From: Lautropia mirabilis
Lineage (GTDB): Bacteria > Pseudomonadota > Gammaproteobacteria > Burkholderiales > Burkholderiaceae_B
NCBI GenBank assembly: GCA_945876565.1
Contig: CAMCOS010000012.1
Span: 1 to 57,769, forward strand
Reading direction: 5' to 3'
DNA: 57,769 bases
Part shown: in pieces, positions 54,619 through 57,769 of the stretch
How positions within the stretch are numbered: position 1 is the first letter of the stretch
Layout of the letters: each line of letters starts with the position of its first letter
Made by a program: the position numbers and the translations under genes
Notes under the pieces: model-generated
Told to the model about the DNA's origin: nothing
The model's database searches: none
Seen by the model: only the letters and a program-made list of their open reading frames with translations

Positions 54619-55593
54619 ATGCACCATTCAAGCATTTCTGACACTGAGTTGGACGTCGATCGTGAGCAAGTGCGACGCGACAAACGCTTGACCACGATGT
54701 GCAGGTTGGTTTGGTCGGCTAGATCGATTGCGTTTAACGAGCGGAATGGTCCCGAAGGAAAGTGTAGCGAAGTTTGGTGCACGCTAAAGACAATGCTTCA
54801 GGATCACTTCTTGGAACAATGGTTTGTATTGAGTGATCCGTCCATTGAATATTCACCTAATGGCAAGCAGTCGATGCGCCAAACTTCGCGGCTTAGTTTG
54901 CTCTGCGGTGGTGTTCGAGAAGAAACTTCCATCATTGATGACAATTCCATCGAAGCTACTGATTTGAACAATAACGCCAGCAGTAAACGATATCCTGAGA
55001 AGCAGCAATTCAAGAACGGCAATGATTGGTGCTACAACACGAAGGGTGACGTCGTCAGCGGCGAAGCGCCTTGCGACGTTCGTGGCGTTAAAGCGTCATC
55101 TGCCCCTAAGCATGACATGACCCAGTCATTCAATCTGGATCACGGACCAGAGAAAGAAATCCTCGGTGACGCCAGCGATACGGGTTTTGAGAAACGCAGT
55201 GATGCGCGGAAGATTGAATCCACCGGGAGGCATGTCAGTGTAAGGCGGTCGTGTAATCCCGATGCGGTGCCGCACAAAGGCGGCGTTAATCTGCTATCTC
55301 CTCGCGTTATTCGCGCTGGAACATTTGTTGCTCGCAACTGCACTGCAACCCAGGCCCCCGTGCAGAGGCTGTCTCGCCTGCGATCTCGAATTAAGGTCGA
55401 TGTGACGCAGCGATTTCCGATACGGCAACTGCGCAAACAGCGCCAGCGGATACTGATCGAAACACGGGAAGCGCTAACTTTTGATTTGCCTCACAGCGAT
55501 AGCCACAGCCGTAACAATCTGTTTGCGGCATTAATTCTGATGAGATCAGTATTGGTGGGGCCTAGCAACCGAACTTTTCTGGTGCCGAATTGA
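54619..55593 (+). CDS. diverged IS5-family transposase, open reading frame retained
   Basis: This 324-residue ORF aligns in order with IS5-family transposases, though many conserved residues are changed. Matches are MLQDHFLEQWFVLSDPSIE (family MLRIHFLQQWFNLSDPA), IIDDNSIEATDLNNNASSKR (IVDATIIAAPSSTKN), QFKNGNDWCYNTKGDVV (family KKGNQWYFGMKAHIGV), KEILGDASDTGFEKR (LGDAGYQGVEKR) and VDVTQRFPIRQLRKQ (VEHPFRVIKRQFG). About 40 residues before the first aspartate appear deleted, and the last acidic residue is Asp rather than Glu. It is probably inactive, but the frame is unbroken. It could be a decayed remnant or a protein kept for another reason. Confidence 0.5.
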   Translation: MHHSSISDTELDVDREQVRRDKRLTTMCRLVWSARSIAFNERNGPEGKCSEVWCTLKTMLQDHFLEQWFVLSDPSIEYSPNGKQSMRQTSRLSLLCGGVREETSIIDDNSIEATDLNNNASSKRYPEKQQFKNGNDWCYNTKGDVVSGEAPCDVRGVKASSAPKHDMTQSFNLDHGPEKEILGDASDTGFEKRSDARKIESTGRHVSVRRSCNPDAVPHKGGVNLLSPRVIRAGTFVARNCTATQAPVQRLSRLRSRIKVDVTQRFPIRQLRKQRQRILIETREALTFDLPHSDSHSRNNLFAALILMRSVLVGPSNRTFLVPN

Positions 55594-55650
55594 ACACTGA
55601 ATTCGCATTTTTGGGTACCTTCGGAAATTTGAAAATTTCTGGAGTTGCTC

Positions 55651-56760
55651 ATGAACGTTGGCAAGATGAGCTTTGCCCAGATCATGGAGTTTGTGCCACG
55701 GACCAGCGTGACTCGAATCGTCCATCGCTAAGTTGGCAATGTCGGCATCAGACCGCTAAGCTGTGCAGATTAGTTTCGTGCCATGATCTTTGCCCTATTG
55801 ACATCCCGGGAGATTCTGCGCGACTTGGTCATGACGCTGGCGGCTCATCCGAACAAACGCTACGGCCTGGGTTTGCGTCATCCGGTGCAGCGCTCGACGC
55901 TGGCCGACGCGTACGAAACGCGAGACTGGCGCATTTGGGCCGATGTGCCAGCAGTGTTGATCAAGCGGGCCGGAAAGCTCAATCGCGATATCGATTTGGG
56001 CTCGGACATCAACGACGCTGCCTACGCACTGGATTCCACGATCATCGATCTGTGTTTCAGTTCGTTCGATTGGGCCCACTTTCGGCGCGTCAAGGGAGCG
56101 GTAAAGCTCCACACGCTGCTCGATCTGCGCGGCAATATCCCAGCCTTTATCCTCAGCAGCGACGGGAAGATGCACAAAGTCAACGTACTGGACTTCTTGC
56201 CAACCGAGCCTGGCGCCACTCACGTCAGGGCCAAGCGCAACACGCAACTGCGGCGTATTTACCCCAATCCCAACAATCGCCAGGCTGGCGCGATCAGCGA
56301 TCAGGCCGTCGCCATTACAGCCTATGCTGCTCAACGACACTACCCCAGTCAGCTCAGACGGGTTCGATTCAAAGACCTCGGGGTCGGCAAGACCTTCGCG
56401 TATCTGACCAACAACTTCTTGTTGCCACCGTTGACTATTGCCGCGCTTTACAGGAACCGGTGGCAGGTCGAACTGTTCTTCAAATGGAACAAGCAGCACA
56501 TGCGCATCAAGAAGTTCATGCGCAACGGCGAGAACGCCGTCAAGACCCAGATCTGGATCGCCGTGTGCGCCTACGTGTTGATCGCTATTGGCAAAAAGAA
56601 GCTTCCAATCGAACCTTCGCTCTATACGGTGTTACAGATTTTGTCGGTCTCGGTATTCGAGATAACCCAGCTTCCATGAGCATTTGCGGCTGGCGCGGCG
56701 TTGAAAAATGAACAGGATGTCTCTAAGTAACTGAATTTATTTGAAAAAGACGGACATTAG
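55651..56760 (+). pseudogene. IS4-family (DUF4372) transposase with in-frame stop codons
   Basis: From ATG 55651 one frame encodes MNVGKMSFAQIMEFVPRTS, the DUF4372 start of this IS4 group, then TAA (55729) and TAG (55771), then the intact core from MIFALLTSREILRDLV through GLRHPVQRSTLADAYETRDW, LDSTIIDLCFSSFDWAHFRR, LYRNRWQVELFFKWNKQH and IEPSLYTVLQILSVSVFEIT. After TGA (56677) the C-terminus continues to LNLFEKDGH past TAA (56728) and stops at TAG (56758). The damage is nonsense codons only. The central catalytic domain would still be translated from 55783 (298 residues), but the DNA-binding N-terminus would be missing. Confidence 0.8.
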
Positions 56761-56817
56761 CAAAGCAATATTGGCGATCCTACTGTCGCTAGAGCCAACA
56801 AATATCAAGGACTTCAA

Positions 56818-57769
56818 ATGTCAAATTCTCGCAACTCATCTCCGAAGTCACCCACGATGCTGCTGCCGCTCGTGACCATAGCCAGTTCCGCCGCGAAGAC
56901 CGGTGATGAGGTGGTTGTTCTGATCACACTCGTCGGCGATGTGGGAAGTTCTTTGATGCTTAGCAATGGCACGGTTGGTGGTTCTAAGCTTCGTGACTTG
57001 GTGAAAATTGACGACAACAGGTATAGCGCCAAGTACACGGTAACTGAGGGCCAGAGAGGTGTTGCGTTTGGTGAAGATGTTCCGGTGTTCTTGGAGATTG
57101 TCGATGCTGCTGGTAATGTCAGTAACAGCTACACCATGGCGACGGGTAAAGACATCGCGAGCACCGATATCAAGGAGCCGAAAGTGGCGGCTCTAACCAT
57201 ACCGAATGCGCCATCGAATATTGGTGAGGTGGTAACGGCAACAATCGCGGTGACTGGCGGTGAGGGTAAAACGCTGGCGCTTCAGCCTGGTAGCGAGATA
57301 GGTGGCTTTGCGTTGGGAAACTTGAAAAAAGTCAACGATGCGACATACACCGCCACGTTTACCGTAACCAGTGCTAAGGCCACTGTCGCGGGTGGTGATG
57401 GCATGTCAATGTCGTTGCGACTGGCCGACGGCCCGATGGATGCCAAGTACGGCTTTACGTGGGCAGTTGCCCGTTATGAGGATGCCGCCGGTGCCCAACG
57501 TGGTCCAAACTTAATTGTAAACGGCTCATTTGAAGATGGTGTTGGTGCTGGAGGACGTAGCGTAGCTCCGCAGGGATGGTCGGTTGGTGGCTCAACGGGT
57601 GGTTGGTATAAGGACGCGGAAAACGGTCGAAAGAGTGATGGAAATAACTCTTTCGCATTGGGGGGTTGGGGCAGTGCCACGAACAGCACGCTAAGCCAGA
57701 CTGTTGGGGTGGAGATTGGTAAGGAGTATGAACTTTCATTTGACCTGGGTTTCCTGAACAACCGGTCTG
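56818..57769 (+). CDS. large Ig-like / carbohydrate-binding surface protein, 5' part (runs off window)
   Basis: From ATG 56818 the frame is open to the end of the window (317 codons so far). After a Ser/Pro-rich start come two beta-rich modules that look like bacterial Ig-like repeats (about residues 20-115, SSAAKTGDEVVVLITLVGDV; and 120-215, NIGEVVTATIAVTGGEG). A NLIVNGSFEDG module then follows, with GWSVGGSTGGWY and LSQTVGVEIGKEYELSFDLG, resembling carbohydrate-binding/DUF642-like domains of RTX-type and adhesin proteins. No signal peptide is evident, as in proteins exported by type I secretion. The frame is also open back to 56761, right after the IS4 pseudogene, so the true start may have been lost. 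Confidence 0.7.
   Translation, partial: MSNSRNSSPKSPTMLLPLVTIASSAAKTGDEVVVLITLVGDVGSSLMLSNGTVGGSKLRDLVKIDDNRYSAKYTVTEGQRGVAFGEDVPVFLEIVDAAGNVSNSYTMATGKDIASTDIKEPKVAALTIPNAPSNIGEVVTATIAVTGGEGKTLALQPGSEIGGFALGNLKKVNDATYTATFTVTSAKATVAGGDGMSMSLRLADGPMDAKYGFTWAVARYEDAAGAQRGPNLIVNGSFEDGVGAGGRSVAPQGWSVGGSTGGWYKDAENGRKSDGNNSFALGGWGSATNSTLSQTVGVEIGKEYELSFDLGFLNNRS

Noticed and set aside
54508-55620. Terminal inverted repeats of the IS5-like element
   Set aside because: Segments near 54511 and 55593-55613 share GGTA and CGAATT blocks, but spacing and identity are too poor to call ends.
55590-56711. 373-codon ORF in another frame across the DUF4372 transposase
   Set aside because: Composition is Arg/Ser/Gln-rich without motifs, whereas the overlapping frame gives a clear transposase.
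53120-56760. Alternative genetic code or programmed readthrough to explain in-frame stops
   Set aside because: Backbone genes in the window use TAA, TAG and TGA as normal terminators, and the stops appear only in mobile-element remnants.

Overview
The window is a roughly 50 % GC bacterial chromosome segment spanning the replication-origin neighbourhood. Gene content and order (rpmH-rnpA-yidD-yidC-mnmE, mnmG-rsmG-parA-parB, dnaA-dnaN-gyrB, DUF1840 after gyrB, argS-SPOR-dsbA, the DUF2868/DUF3482 pair, smg-gluQ-topB) point to Betaproteobacteria, order Burkholderiales, probably an Alcaligenaceae-like organism. This is inferred from gene order and protein character, not from a database search.

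Left edge (1-2015): an AT-richer accessory patch downstream of glmS. It holds an IS66-like transposase fragment joined in frame to the start of a methyltransferase-like gene, an intact FkbM-type methyltransferase, a frameshifted TPR protein, and a nonsense-damaged recombinase-like gene ending in an attC-like inverted repeat.

Origin block (2024-19794): glmS, a divergent Lrp/AsnC regulator, parB-parA-rsmG-mnmG, three parS sites (one inside mnmG), a YbdL-type aminotransferase, an AT-rich spacer with degenerate DnaA boxes (10307-10695), then mnmE-yidC-yidD-rnpA-rpmH on the minus strand. A perfect DnaA box precedes dnaA, and dnaA-dnaN-gyrB run on the plus strand.

Housekeeping block (19845-51164): argS, a SPOR protein, dsbA, metC, an MBL-fold hydrolase and aceK. 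Next comes a cluster of circularly permuted ATP-grasp, alpha-E and transglutaminase genes, then a DUF2868/DUF3482 membrane-GTPase pair, rhlE, prfC, a solitary rpoN, leuA with a probable leucine leader peptide, a DUF455 ferritin-like protein, DUF3429, a SET-domain protein, panB, topB, gluQ and smg.

The most striking system is the ATP-grasp/alpha-E/transglutaminase cluster (27408-33550). Its two arms are divergent. The spacer contains two back-to-back sequences that fit the sigma-54 -24/-12 promoter consensus, one per arm, plus two direct repeats exactly 20 bp apart. rpoN itself lies 8 kb away. This suggests a nitrogen- or stress-responsive peptide/amide-ligase system.

Right edge (51229-57769): a mobile-element graveyard. 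An intact GC-rich IS1380-family element lies 65 bp upstream of smg. It is followed by a Tn5-like IS4 transposase with five in-frame stops, a diverged but open IS5-family transposase, a DUF4372-type IS4 transposase with in-frame stops, and the start of a large Ig-like/carbohydrate-binding surface protein that runs off the window.
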